Shown here: piece after piece, positions 44,616-53,076 of the stretch
Numbering within the stretch: position 1 is the stretch's first letter
How the letters are laid out: every line of letters starts with the position of its first letter
NCBI RefSeq assembly: GCF_030540875.1
Contig: NZ_JAUOEM010000009.1
Coordinates: 43,784-107,783, forward strand
Length of the DNA stretch: 64,000 nucleotides
Source: Flavivirga amylovorans
GTDB lineage: Bacteria; Bacteroidota; Bacteroidia; Flavobacteriales; Flavobacteriaceae
Reading direction: 5' to 3'
Position numbers and translations under genes: made by a program
Notes under the pieces: model-generated
What the model saw: the letters and a program-made list of their open reading frames with translations, nothing else
Database searches by the model: none
What the model was told of the DNA's origin: nothing

Positions 44616-44980
44616 TCACAAATAAAGTTTTCAGGTTTCCATATTATAACGGATTTATCTAAAAGACTATGTTTAAAAGTATCGTCGCCTATATAGCCTA
44701 ATATCTTTCCCTCACAATTATAAACTGAAAGGACACTATTACAAAGTGCACAGCAATTACCAAAAATAAATATAGTATTAAACCTATAATGTGCTTGAGA
44801 AACATATGCTTCTCCAGTTTGAGCTAAACTAGATTGTTCTAATTCTTCAATGGCTTCCTTTAACCACCCTAACTCTTCGATGGGGTTTGAAACATTGCAA
44901 GTATTATTAAAATCGTCATCACTTTTACATGAAAAAAAAGTGAATAATAAAAGTATGACGAATAAAAGAGATTTCTTCAT
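44612..44980 (-). CDS. Small Cys-containing lipoprotein
   Basis: The 122-residue protein has a lipoprotein signal (KKSLLFVILLLFTFFSC, Cys 18). The mature domain carries CNVSNPIEELGWLKEAI, FGNCCALCNSVLSVYNCEG and a terminal Cys. The CNV..NP.EEL.WLK segment is shared by small Bacteroidota proteins of the DUF6970 type, a tentative match. The six mature cysteines suggest disulphides or metal binding in the envelope. Its stop overlaps that of the convergent lipB. The 143-bp upstream gap (44981-45123) contains a possible coding remnant (see findings). Confidence 0.75.
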   Translation of the reverse strand: MKKSLLFVILLLFTFFSCKSDDDFNNTCNVSNPIEELGWLKEAIEELEQSSLAQTGEAYVSQAHYRFNTIFIFGNCCALCNSVLSVYNCEGKILGYIGDDTFKHSLLDKSVIIWKPENFICD

Positions 44981-45123
44981 AATGAGTCACATTATATTAA
45001 GTGTCTAATAGATGAAGAAAAATCTGAATGGTTGCGTAAGCGTAAAGCTTTTTTAAATATTGTGGTAGTGAATCCAAGATTTTAACCTTCCGACTAATCA
45101 ATAATTTTTAAATAACAATCCGG

Positions 45124-46173
45124 TTAATCCTCTGAATTAAAAAACACTTTATAATAATGCATTTTTTTCTCATTATCATAACCGCGTTCTAAATATTCTG
45201 TGGACGCATCAGGGGCATCAATATCTAGTTTTATTTGTATGTTGGTGTCTAATTTAATATCGGTTTTAATCTTTTTCTTTTCTTTATTGACCACGCGTTC
45301 CGCAACATCAAATTGATTTCTGATAACTAAATTTTGCTCACCCTCATACTCTTTTTTATAATCTTCAAACTGTCTTATTTGTTTTTCACCTTCAAAAATA
45401 TCTTCCTTAAAACGTTCTACATTTACAACTTCATTTTCCTTAAAGAAATCAATAGTCTTTGCTAAAAAAGTATTATGCTCTTGAGCTCCGTAGCTGGTTT
45501 TTAAAACTTCTGTTGAGAATTCTTTACAAAGCTCAATATATTGTTGGGTGTGATTATTGGAATCATCAGCATATTTTATATTTAAAAACTGATTGATCCA
45601 ATACTGCGCATCATAACTATTATTATCTACACTTAAAATAATGTTACCTTCCGTATCACTTTGGTTTAAAATTAAGCAACCTTTATCCACCTTTTTAGAA
45701 CTGATCCCTTTTTGTACCAAGACATCATAAGTCTTATTTTCTAAATAGGTTTGAAAGAAATTAACTTTACTCTCTATCTTAAAAACACCAATAGCATTGG
45801 TCGTCATGTCTTGATATTCAATACCTTCAAACATGACCACTAAAACATCACCAGTTTTTATATTGGACGAAGTAGATTGCTCGAATAAATGAGTTACTAT
45901 ATGCTTAGAAACATCTATAAAAGCTTCTTCATCTTTAAATAGTTGTGTACAATAGCTATTTATCTCGTTTAAAGCAATGCTGGCATGATGATTAAACCTA
46001 TAACTTTGTACAACGTTACCAAAAGGACGGAGTAAAAAAGGGAGCATTAAATCGTAACTAGCTTCGTCAAAATCGACCGTATTCTCAGAAAAAGCATTTT
46101 TAGTGTCGTTAAACTTGTTTCCAACTTTATGAATAATGAATTTTGAAATTGAGGCGTTTTTTCTTGAAATCAT
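45124..46173 (-). CDS. Nucleoid-associated protein (NdpA/YejK-like)
   Basis: The 349-residue protein begins MISRKNASISKFIIHKVGNK, followed by a region with FEASYDLMLP-like helices (VDFDEASYDLMLPFLLRPF). A central VLVVMFEG..Y segment and an ILNQSDTEGNIILSV stretch follow. It matches the 37-kDa nucleoid-associated family, which binds DNA but whose role is little known. The C-terminal tail (EKKKIKTDIKLDTNIQIKLDI) is Lys-rich with a beta-strand pattern. Single gene. A -7-like TAGTATTG lies shortly upstream on the minus strand. Confidence 0.88.
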   Translation of the reverse strand: MISRKNASISKFIIHKVGNKFNDTKNAFSENTVDFDEASYDLMLPFLLRPFGNVVQSYRFNHHASIALNEINSYCTQLFKDEEAFIDVSKHIVTHLFEQSTSSNIKTGDVLVVMFEGIEYQDMTTNAIGVFKIESKVNFFQTYLENKTYDVLVQKGISSKKVDKGCLILNQSDTEGNIILSVDNNSYDAQYWINQFLNIKYADDSNNHTQQYIELCKEFSTEVLKTSYGAQEHNTFLAKTIDFFKENEVVNVERFKEDIFEGEKQIRQFEDYKKEYEGEQNLVIRNQFDVAERVVNKEKKKIKTDIKLDTNIQIKLDIDAPDASTEYLERGYDNEKKMHYYKVFFNSED

Positions 46174-46221
46174 GTGTTGTTTATTAAGTATGCAATACTA
46201 TTAAAATAATTAGAATTAATC

Positions 46222-46257
46222 GAAAAAAAGAACGCCAAAGCATTTGCTTTGACGTTC
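46222..46257 (-). terminator. Minus-strand terminator in the 46174-46538 gap
   Basis: On the minus strand GAACGTCAAAGCA pairs with TGCTTTGGCGTTC, the single variant position being a U-G pair, and a long T-run follows. It sits about 280 bp downstream of the lipoprotein gene ending at 46539 and just upstream of the nucleoid-associated protein gene. Either that gene has a long 3' leader, or a separate small RNA ends here. The gap also holds GGGATACACCC; no open frame. Confidence 0.7.
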
Positions 46258-46538
46258 AAGACCTGGGGACTTCAGATTTGGTTACCGTTATATTTTAAAT
46301 TCATCAAATTAGGGATACACCCATTGATGGAATTTTTATTGTTAGTTAATTCTTAAATATTCATTTTTACTTAATATCCATTTAAGAAGTATCATAAAAA
46401 TTTTTGAAATTTTTATTGTAAATAATTGATTAATAGCTGCCTTAAAGATAAAAATTAGTTTTTCATATACAAAAATTTTATAAGGTTTATGCTTATATAT
46501 GAACTAATAATTAAATACTTTAAGAATTTAACTACAAG

Positions 46539-48971
46539 CTAGTTGATTTGGTATAAAATGATAGAACTGTTTTCTCCTTTACTCACAAATTCAAGATTTT
46601 TATCTTTATCAATATTATCTAATGTTATTAAGGAGTTTCCATATACAGGAAAATTAGGTAGTAATTTAGCTTGACTATCATAAAGGTAAATTTTATGTGC
46701 TTGTTTATCAGTAACAGCCACATAAATTTTGTCGTTAATATAAAATAGGCGAGGGATTGAATACTCACCATAATCAAGCTCTATAGTCTTACTTTTTATA
46801 GATAATTTATTTTCGTCTAACACGACTAGCGTTTTACTTGTCGTTGCTAATTGATGCTTATCGGATAAATTTAAATTTTTAATAGCCACATTACCTCTTG
46901 TGTCTACAGTTACTAAATCTCCGTTCGCGGTGGTGGTTGCAAAGTTGTTTTTGTATAGATAAATAGGCTTATTAGAATATGTGCTAGATGTTTTTGGAGT
47001 GACTCTAGTTTTTCCAGTTCTATCTAAAATATAAAGTTTGCTTTTAGTTTTAAATGAAATATAATCTTTTGTACCAATTCTAAAATGTTTAGGTTGACAA
47101 ATTATAGTATTGTTTGCAGATCTAAATGTAAATCCATTTACAGTTTGTCCTTTAGCATTATACATCAAAACAGTGCTGCCTTGAGTTACTAGTAACCTGT
47201 AATCTTTATTTTTATCATAATCGAAAACAGATAGGGGTTGGGTAATTTCACCGTTAAATTTCATTGGAAAGGAGGCTACATCCTTACCATTTCTATCAAT
47301 AACATAAACCGCGTTTGAAGTCGCAAAAGCAAGTTGTAACCTTCCATTTTTATAAGTGTCAATTTGCTCAATAGATCCTAATATTGCACCCTGTATTTGT
47401 TTTCTCCAAAGAATTTTTCCTTTGTTAGAAATTAAATAAAGGTTATTGTTTACATCCTGTACAACGATTTCTTTTTGTTTGGTAATATGATTTTTTACAA
47501 AATGAGGATTGGTTAATATGTCTGCGTTTAATTTAATATTTAGTTCTTCAGACACAGAATTTAATGATGCTCTAGATTTACTCTTTTTTATAATACCATT
47601 TACATGTGCGAAATTTGTTTCATAAATAAATTGTAATGCAGATGTGTTGTAATTATTCAGCTTATAATTTGTCCCCCCTTCAAGATTCTTGTTTAAAATA
47701 GTCTTTAAAACAGCAGCATTTACCACATGAATTAATGATGAAGCATCACTTAAGTGGTTTTTTATATCTTTAAAATAAGTTCTATTATTTAGGGTTGTTT
47801 TATTTTGATAATTAGCAATAATGTTTTGTAGCATATCGGTACTATCTGCAAACACGAAAAAATGATCTAGTATACAGTATTTATTAGCGTTTTTGTATGA
47901 TATTAAAGGAGTAAATGTCTCAGTGAATAAGCGTGGAGTGCTAAAGCTAAAAATATCAATACCTCTATAAGAATCAATCTTGTTTTCTTCGCTTAAAAGA
48001 GCGTCTTTGGTAGCAATAACATCCATAGAGTTTAATGCTATAGCATGATTTTTACCTTGATAAATTATTCCAATTTCAATAACATCATTAAAAAGTGTCG
48101 TCTTATTGGTTATTGAATCTTTATTATTAAACTTTGCTAAATTAGTCTCAAATATTTTAAAGTCGTTAAAAGTAAAACTCATAAAACCATCACTATTAGA
48201 AGGGGTGATCGTATGAGTTTGATTTTCTTGAGGTATAGTATTCTTGAAAATATTGATTAAACTTTTAGACGAATCCAAGGCTCTTGTGATGCCATTAAAA
48301 ATAATGTCATCCTGATTTATACTAACATCTACAGCTGTATAATTAGTGAATGTTTTTAAAGAAATCGAATCTTCAATAAAAAATGATTTTAAAAACGTAT
48401 TGTTAGGCTTTAGAATAGCAGAGACCGTTTTGTCATTACTGGTTATGTTATATATTTTCTCTAGTTCTAGATCTATTACAGTATTATTAAATGAAGTATC
48501 AACAATACTTTTTGAAGAAGACGCGAAAAAGACACTGTCTATAACGGTACTATAAAATATGCTATTATTTAAAGTGGATTTTGTTATTGTTTTGTTTTTA
48601 TATGTAAGTGTTTCCTCAATATAGTTTGGCAATGAATCAGTTTCAAATAATTGATGATGGTGTTTTGTTATAATTGAATATTGCAAACTATCTTTTAAAT
48701 CTTTCGAAAAACAAACTAATATATTACCATTAGGTTTTAAATAAGTTAAGTTATTTAATGTTTTTTCTAAATTTTTGTATGAATCTGTTTTAGAAATTTT
48801 TTGTAAAAAATCACTATTGTTAATGCTGCTTTTTAGGCCTTCAAAATTCGAAGCCTTTAGTACTATAGATGTGTTTTCTGGCACAAAGGCGATAAGTTCG
48901 GAGCGACTTTTCTTTGTATTTGAGCAGTTATAAAACAATATAAAAAGGAGGGAAAAACAAAAAACTCTCAT
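46539..48971 (-). CDS. Large lipoprotein with DUF3352-like and beta-propeller-like parts
   Basis: The 810-residue lipoprotein has a signal with Cys 16 (FILFYNC). The N-terminal half (about 25-460) starts FVPENTSIVLKASNFEGLKSS, resembling DUF3352-type proteins. The C-terminal part (about 500-800) has repeated 40-residue beta units of the type NLYLISNKGKILWRKQI, AVYVIDRNGKDVASFPM, KLYILDRTGKTRV and KIYLYDSQAKLLPNFP. These fit a PQQ/WD-like beta-propeller. A surface or periplasmic binding scaffold is likely; no ligand is known. It is 68 bp downstream of rnhB on the same strand, but a -7 element at 48990 suggests its own promoter. Confidence 0.8.
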   Translation of the reverse strand: MRVFCFSLLFILFYNCSNTKKSRSELIAFVPENTSIVLKASNFEGLKSSINNSDFLQKISKTDSYKNLEKTLNNLTYLKPNGNILVCFSKDLKDSLQYSIITKHHHQLFETDSLPNYIEETLTYKNKTITKSTLNNSIFYSTVIDSVFFASSSKSIVDTSFNNTVIDLELEKIYNITSNDKTVSAILKPNNTFLKSFFIEDSISLKTFTNYTAVDVSINQDDIIFNGITRALDSSKSLINIFKNTIPQENQTHTITPSNSDGFMSFTFNDFKIFETNLAKFNNKDSITNKTTLFNDVIEIGIIYQGKNHAIALNSMDVIATKDALLSEENKIDSYRGIDIFSFSTPRLFTETFTPLISYKNANKYCILDHFFVFADSTDMLQNIIANYQNKTTLNNRTYFKDIKNHLSDASSLIHVVNAAVLKTILNKNLEGGTNYKLNNYNTSALQFIYETNFAHVNGIIKKSKSRASLNSVSEELNIKLNADILTNPHFVKNHITKQKEIVVQDVNNNLYLISNKGKILWRKQIQGAILGSIEQIDTYKNGRLQLAFATSNAVYVIDRNGKDVASFPMKFNGEITQPLSVFDYDKNKDYRLLVTQGSTVLMYNAKGQTVNGFTFRSANNTIICQPKHFRIGTKDYISFKTKSKLYILDRTGKTRVTPKTSSTYSNKPIYLYKNNFATTTANGDLVTVDTRGNVAIKNLNLSDKHQLATTSKTLVVLDENKLSIKSKTIELDYGEYSIPRLFYINDKIYVAVTDKQAHKIYLYDSQAKLLPNFPVYGNSLITLDNIDKDKNLEFVSKGENSSIILYQIN

Positions 48972-48989
48972 AAAATGAATTAATTTTTA

Positions 48990-48997
48990 CAAACCTA
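48990..48997 (-). promoter_or_regulatory. -7 element before the 810-residue lipoprotein
   Basis: On the minus strand TAGGTTTG matches TAnnTTTG, 18 bp before the start codon. It indicates a promoter inside the rnhB-lipoprotein gap. No -33 box is clear. Confidence 0.45.
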
Positions 48998-49039
48998 CAT
49001 ATTTTTCATTTTATAGGACATATAAATACGGTAAGTAAC

Positions 49040-49642
49040 TCATTGAATGTCTAATTTTAATTGTTCGGGCAGTAGCCTAAACGACTTTCGGTGATATTTT
49101 GTAATACCATACTTTTTTATAGCAGCTCGGTGTTCCTTGGTAGGATATCCTTTATTCTGTCTCCAATTATACATTGGATATTCTTCATGAATAGTATTCA
49201 TGTACAGATCACGATGTGTTTTTGCTAAAACGGATGCTGCAGCTATACTTAAATATTTTCCATCTCCTTTTATAATGGTTTCAAAAGGAATATCGTTATA
49301 AGGTTTGAATTTATTGCCATCAACGATTATAAATTCTGGTATTTTTGCTAGTAGATCTATAGATTTATGCATAGCTAAAATAGAAGCATTCAAAATATTT
49401 ATACTATCAATTTCTTCTTGAAATACATGTGCAACACCAAAAGTTAAAGCTTGCGTTTCTATAATTGGTTTTAAAATGTCTCTTTTGCTTTCACTAAGCT
49501 GTTTAGAATCATTTAGTATGGAGTTTTCAAATTTCTTAGGCAAGATAACGGCTGCAGCAGTAACCGGACCAGCTAAACAACCGCGTCCAGCTTCATCTGT
49601 ACCACATTCTAAAGAATAATTGGAATGATTTATTAATAACAT
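49040..49642 (-). CDS. rnhB: Ribonuclease HII
   Basis: RNase HII removes ribonucleotides from RNA-DNA hybrids. The 200-residue protein has the catalytic Asp-Glu in [15 protein letters not shown] (D16, E17), another acidic site in IIVDGNKF (near 108-110) and the late [12 protein letters not shown]. The ATG at 49642 gives a normal N-terminus ([17 protein letters not shown]). It is oriented leftwards away from the 49643-50202 gap. Confidence 0.97.
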   Translation of the reverse strand: MLLINHSNYSLECGTDEAGRGCLAGPVTAAAVILPKKFENSILNDSKQLSESKRDILKPIIETQALTFGVAHVFQEEIDSINILNASILAMHKSIDLLAKIPEFIIVDGNKFKPYNDIPFETIIKGDGKYLSIAAASVLAKTHRDLYMNTIHEEYPMYNWRQNKGYPTKEHRAAIKKYGITKYHRKSFRLLPEQLKLDIQ

Positions 49643-49896
49643 TTGAATGGAAATATTGTCAAATTTATAATTTTACGTAATAATTATTATGCATGCCTAA
49701 TAAATTTATTCGTTTTTACATGAAATTAACAACAAGTATTATTAAATACTCTTTTTTTTGATATTATTTTGATAATAATTCATTAAATGTATTAATGTAA
49801 TAAATATTTTATAATGTTAAAAACATGAGCTAATGATGATTTGTAGCTTTTTTTATTAGTTTTTTTGTTTTTTTAATATAATATTAAGATGTTTGC

Positions 49897-49996
49897 AGCC
49901 GACTAACTCAAAATAAATATTCTAAGCTCATCTTTTAATTAGGATGACTAAAATATTTAAAAGAAAGCCAGCAGTTATTGCTGGCTTTCTTTATTT
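49897..49996 (+). ncRNA. Candidate small RNA with rRNA-like start region
   Basis: The 49643-50202 gap has no open frame but contains GATGTTTGCAGCCGACTAA at 49888-49906. This strongly resembles the -7/start region of two rRNA promoters (TATGTTTGCAGCCGCTAA at 63213 and 63353). A TTTG lies 20 bp upstream (49864-49867). About 65 nt later a perfect 13-bp terminator hairpin (49961-49991) follows. rnhB reads the other way, so the hairpin has no coding client on this strand. A transcript of about 95-100 nt would result. Exact ends are inferred. Confidence 0.5.
49961..49991 (+). terminator. Perfect 13-bp terminator hairpin, orphan
   Basis: AAGAAAGCCAGCA (49961-49973) pairs with TGCTGGCTTTCTT (49979-49991) around GTTAT and is followed by a T-rich tract. 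The GCCAG core recurs in the hairpin at 40956. No protein gene precedes it on the plus strand. Confidence 0.8.
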
Positions 49997-50157
49997 TAAA
50001 TATTTTTTATTAAATTGTTTAAAGTTGAGCGTTAAAAATCTTCAAATAAATTAAACTTGGTTGTATTGGTTAAATATTTAAACTTGTTTAAAATAAAGTG
50101 TTTAATAATTTATCTTAACCTTTTTAGTTGAAAAAGGAAAAAAATGTATCGACTAAT

Positions 50158-50191
50158 ATATGGATTAGACTAATCTGAAACATATCCATAT
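50158..50191 (+). promoter_or_regulatory. Nested palindromes upstream of the sigma factor gene
   Basis: ATATGGA (50158-50164) and TCCATAT (50185-50191) form an inverted repeat. A perfect palindrome GATTAGACTAATC (50163-50175) overlaps its left arm. They end 11 bp before the sigma factor ATG, a position suited to a repressor operator or autoregulation. No -7 element is recognised here. Confidence 0.35.
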
Positions 50192-50202
50192 TGTTATAAC
50201 TA

Positions 50203-50817
50203 ATGAGTATAGAAAGCGAAACGACACAAAAAGAATTTGAAAGAATTTGGATTGAATTTGTAAATGGAGATAAAACAGCCTTTACATCTATCTACAATTC
50301 AAATGTAGACGCCTTGTTTTCATATGGTATGAAACTAAATTCAAATAAGAATTTTGTGAAAGATTGTATTCAAGATGTTTTTTTAGATATTTATGAGCAT
50401 AGACAGCAAATTTCTATGCCTAGAAATGCTAAGTTTTATTTATTCAAAGCGCTCAAACGTACCATGTTTCGCGAGTTAAAAAAAGAAAGAAAGAAAAGTA
50501 GTTTGCCAGAAGTTGAAAACCTGTCTTTTTTTACAGAGTATAATATAGAGACTAAAACTATTAACAAGGAGGTTAAAAAACATCAAAAAGAACTCGTTGC
50601 AAAGATAACTAAAGAACTAACTCCTAAGCAGCAAGAAATTCTATATTTAAGATTTACTAAAGGATTCAATTATATTGAGATTTCTGAAATAACAGATATT
50701 AATCATGACTCTGTACGTAAACAGGTTTATAGGGCTATAAAAAAACTACGAAAAACCCTTGACTTAAATAACATGACACATATAAGTGTTTATTCTCTTT
50801 TAGTAGCGATTAATTGA
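50203..50817 (+). CDS. ECF-type sigma-70 factor (FecI-like)
   Basis: The 204-residue protein has sigma region 2 (about 20-90, with DCIQDVFLDIYEHR) and region 4 (about 145-195, LTPKQQEILYLRFTKGFNYIEISEITDINHDSVRKQVYRAIKKL across it), with no other domain. Such factors in Bacteroidota are held by FecR anti-sigma proteins and switch on neighbouring SusC/SusD genes when the transporter binds its ligand. The FecR gene (51778) is indeed next, but about 960 bp away, where a gap of under 100 bp is usual. The short C-terminal tail MTHISVYSLLVAIN is hydrophobic. Confidence 0.95.
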   Translation: MSIESETTQKEFERIWIEFVNGDKTAFTSIYNSNVDALFSYGMKLNSNKNFVKDCIQDVFLDIYEHRQQISMPRNAKFYLFKALKRTMFRELKKERKKSSLPEVENLSFFTEYNIETKTINKEVKKHQKELVAKITKELTPKQQEILYLRFTKGFNYIEISEITDINHDSVRKQVYRAIKKLRKTLDLNNMTHISVYSLLVAIN

Positions 50818-50924
50818 AAAGAGTTCCTTTGAATTAATGGTATTGAGTTAACAAACTTTTATTATTCTGCATTAAAAATTGTTGGTTTTAGTAAATCATT
50901 GCTCTAAACATTCATTCTTGTAAA

Positions 50925-51342
50925 GGATCATGCACAAAAGTTGTGTGTGATCCGTATTCTGTATTTTACTTTCTCTTAATAAGCCTTATATTATTTATAA
51001 ATACCTCCAAGGGTTCTTTATTAAACAGATTGCTTCGTCCTATCGTCCTCGCAAAGACGGTGTCTTGCTGTTTACGATTAAAAGCACTCTGGTATTATCC
51101 TTCTTCTTGCGTTCTACAAGGCTTTAAGATAATCGTTAAGAACAGACCAAAGAGGCTAGCCCAGACCCTTGGTAAGAATAAAGAACAAAATTTTGAAAAC
51201 CAGGAGCATAGCATTGGGTAGAGCGATGGAGCGACGCAAAATTTTGGGCTTGGTTCTTCTTGAGCGACAGCAAAAGAAGAAATTCCTACGAAGGGGTGTC
51301 CTTTCTTTTGTTACTTTTCTTTGGACGAGCAAAGAAAAGTAA
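50925..51342. repeat. Nest of repeat-like and palindromic sequence between sigma and FecR genes
   Basis: From 50925 the DNA has a hairpin GGATCATGCACAA/TTGTGTGTGATCC (50925-50953), then REP-like motifs (ATTGCTTCGTC, CCTCGCAAAGACGG). Two direct CAAAATTTTG segments follow, and a perfect 13-bp hairpin at 51311-51342 (TTACTTTTCTTTG, loop GACGAG). I know the last segment as a common Bacteroidota intergenic repeat that yields spurious ORFs. Frames on both strands here (50943-51221, 51156-51347) look like artefacts. 50818-50924 and 51343-51432 show nothing else. Confidence 0.6.
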
Positions 51343-51432
51343 ATCATTAAACAGTATAATTAATTTAAAATGCGAAATTTTGAATTAATTATAAACACAA
51401 CAATTAATCTTGATCCCTTGTAAATTACTAAT

Positions 51433-51592
51433 GAACTCATTTAGACTTTTTGGATTTAAGCGAAAATTAGAAATTTTAGCCTATGTTGAAGACTTTTTTG
51501 AGTTGCATAGCAGAGATACGAAAGGAAAAAAAGGCAAAAACAGAGCTGAAAACAGCAATTTTTTAGCAAATTGAAAAAGTCTAAATGAGTTC
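51433..51592. repeat. 160-bp inverted-repeat element, copy 3
   Basis: This copy is oriented opposite to the first two. It has the same 19-bp ends and is exactly 160 bp. AAT abuts both ends and fits a 3-bp target duplication. A plus-strand frame (ATG 51431, MNSFRLFGFKRKLEILAYVE...) runs to a stop inside the element, 47 codons. It lies between the sigma and FecR genes. Confidence 0.9.
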
Positions 51593-51777
51593 AATATCTA
51601 ACATTGTATTTCAAGCAAGGTTTAGTGTGTTTTATAAGTTTTTATTTAATAATTTAAATAAAAAACTCCCATAATCACTGTGTTTTTTTATAATCGTTGA
51701 AGTTTTTTTAAAAAAACATGTAGAAAAGTGTCCACAAAAACGTGACTTCTTCCCCTATAAAAAATAAAAGTAAAATT

Positions 51778-52986
51778 ATGGAGCTTTATTCTAAATATAT
51801 AGAAGATGATTCTTTTTTAAGCTGGGTATATAATCCAACACCAGAAACAACTGGTTTTTGGCAAGATTATATCCTTAAAAACCCAAAAGAAAAAGAAATA
51901 ATTTATGCCTTAAAAGAAATTTTAGGAAACATAAAACCTGAAGACGTTAAACTTTCAGAAAAAGAAAAGGAAGAAATATTTATTAAACTTCTAACTAAAA
52001 TTGATAGCAAAAAGAAACCAAGCAAGGTGTTTAACCTATATAAAAGAGCATATAAATATGTAGCAATATTAATATTAGCAATAATAGGAGTCAATGTTTT
52101 TATAAATAAAGGTTTTAAAAACTCCAATGATTTCAATTTTGATCCCATAAGTGAAATATCTTTAGACTCTGTAGTGAATGCAAATACACAATTAATTTTT
52201 GGATCTGCGGAACCGTTATTACTAGATGAAAAAAAATCTCTAATTGAATATACTAGACAAGGCAATATTATCATAAATGAGAAAGACACAATAAGTGTTG
52301 ATACAGAAAATGAAGGTAAAATACTACTTTTTAATAAATTAATTGTACCTTTTGGGAAACGAAGTAAAGTAATATTGTCAGACGGTTCTATAGTTCATCT
52401 TAATGCTGGTACAAAATTCATATTCCCTAAAAAATTTAAATCTAATGATAGGACGGTTTTTCTTTCGGGAGAAGCATTTTTTGAAGTTGCATCAAATAAA
52501 GAGAAACCTTTTATTGTAAAAACTATTGAAGATAAAGTATCAGTAGAAGTACTTGGTACAAAATTTAATGTATCTGCTTATCCAATAGACTCAGATATTT
52601 TAACGGTTTTAACAGAAGGTAAGGTCGTTGTTTCAGAGAAAAATATATTTAGAACGCAAAAAACAATTTTAAAACCAGGTCAATTAGCTACGTGGAATAA
52701 AAATAATGAAAGTATTGATGTAGAAGATGTTAATACAGATAACTATACATTATGGACCTCAGGGCTTTTATATTTTGAAAGCGAATCTATAATAAATATT
52801 GTTAGAAAAATTGAACGTTTTTATAATGTAAAAATAGTTTTTGAAAACTTACCAGATGCAAAAAATATAAATGTAAGCGGGAAGTTAGACCTAAACGATA
52901 AAATTGAGCAAACACTTGAAAATTTAACGATTACAACAGAATTTAAATTCGAAATAATAAATGATAAAAAATATGTATTGAAGTAA
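51778..52986 (+). CDS. FecR family anti-sigma factor
   Basis: The 402-residue protein starts at ATG 51778 (MELYSKYIEDDSFLSWVYNP); GTG 51742 would add 12 residues. A cytoplasmic sigma-binding head (about 1-85) precedes one membrane helix (about 95-112, YVAILILAIIGVNVFI). Next is the periplasmic FecR domain (about 185-285, VPFGKRSKVILSDGSIVHLNAGTKF and FLSGEAFFEVASNKEKPF). A C-terminal DUF4974-type domain follows (ESIINIVRKIERFYNVKIVFEN). It would pass the signal from the STN domain of the SusC protein to the sigma factor. It stands before SusC by 90 bp. Confidence 0.93.
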   Translation: MELYSKYIEDDSFLSWVYNPTPETTGFWQDYILKNPKEKEIIYALKEILGNIKPEDVKLSEKEKEEIFIKLLTKIDSKKKPSKVFNLYKRAYKYVAILILAIIGVNVFINKGFKNSNDFNFDPISEISLDSVVNANTQLIFGSAEPLLLDEKKSLIEYTRQGNIIINEKDTISVDTENEGKILLFNKLIVPFGKRSKVILSDGSIVHLNAGTKFIFPKKFKSNDRTVFLSGEAFFEVASNKEKPFIVKTIEDKVSVEVLGTKFNVSAYPIDSDILTVLTEGKVVVSEKNIFRTQKTILKPGQLATWNKNNESIDVEDVNTDNYTLWTSGLLYFESESIINIVRKIERFYNVKIVFENLPDAKNINVSGKLDLNDKIEQTLENLTITTEFKFEIINDKKYVLK

Positions 52987-52992
52987 AAAAAA

Positions 52993-53045
52993 TCAGAGAA
53001 TGCGCCAACATCCTCTGACTAAAATAAACTGCTATAAGAGAGCAG
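52993..53045 (+). promoter_or_regulatory. Two-hairpin leader upstream of susC
   Basis: Hairpin one (52993-53018) has stem TCAGAGaATG/CATcCTCTGA around CGCCAA. Hairpin two (53029-53045) has CTGCT/AGCAG around 7 nt. Both lie between the FecR stop and the SusC ATG. I recall similar leaders before other Flavobacteriia susC genes. They may control message stability or translation of the outer membrane genes relative to FecR. Confidence 0.5.
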
Positions 53046-53076
53046 CTAATGTTTAATTAAAAACTAATTCAAATTT

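Noticed and set aside
50943..51221. Plus-strand frame of 92 codons after the sigma gene
   Set aside because: It runs through REP-like repeats; the composition is not protein-like.
51156..51347. Minus-strand frame reading FSLLVQRKVTK...
   Set aside because: It is a product of a common intergenic repeat with a perfect hairpin, a known source of false ORFs.
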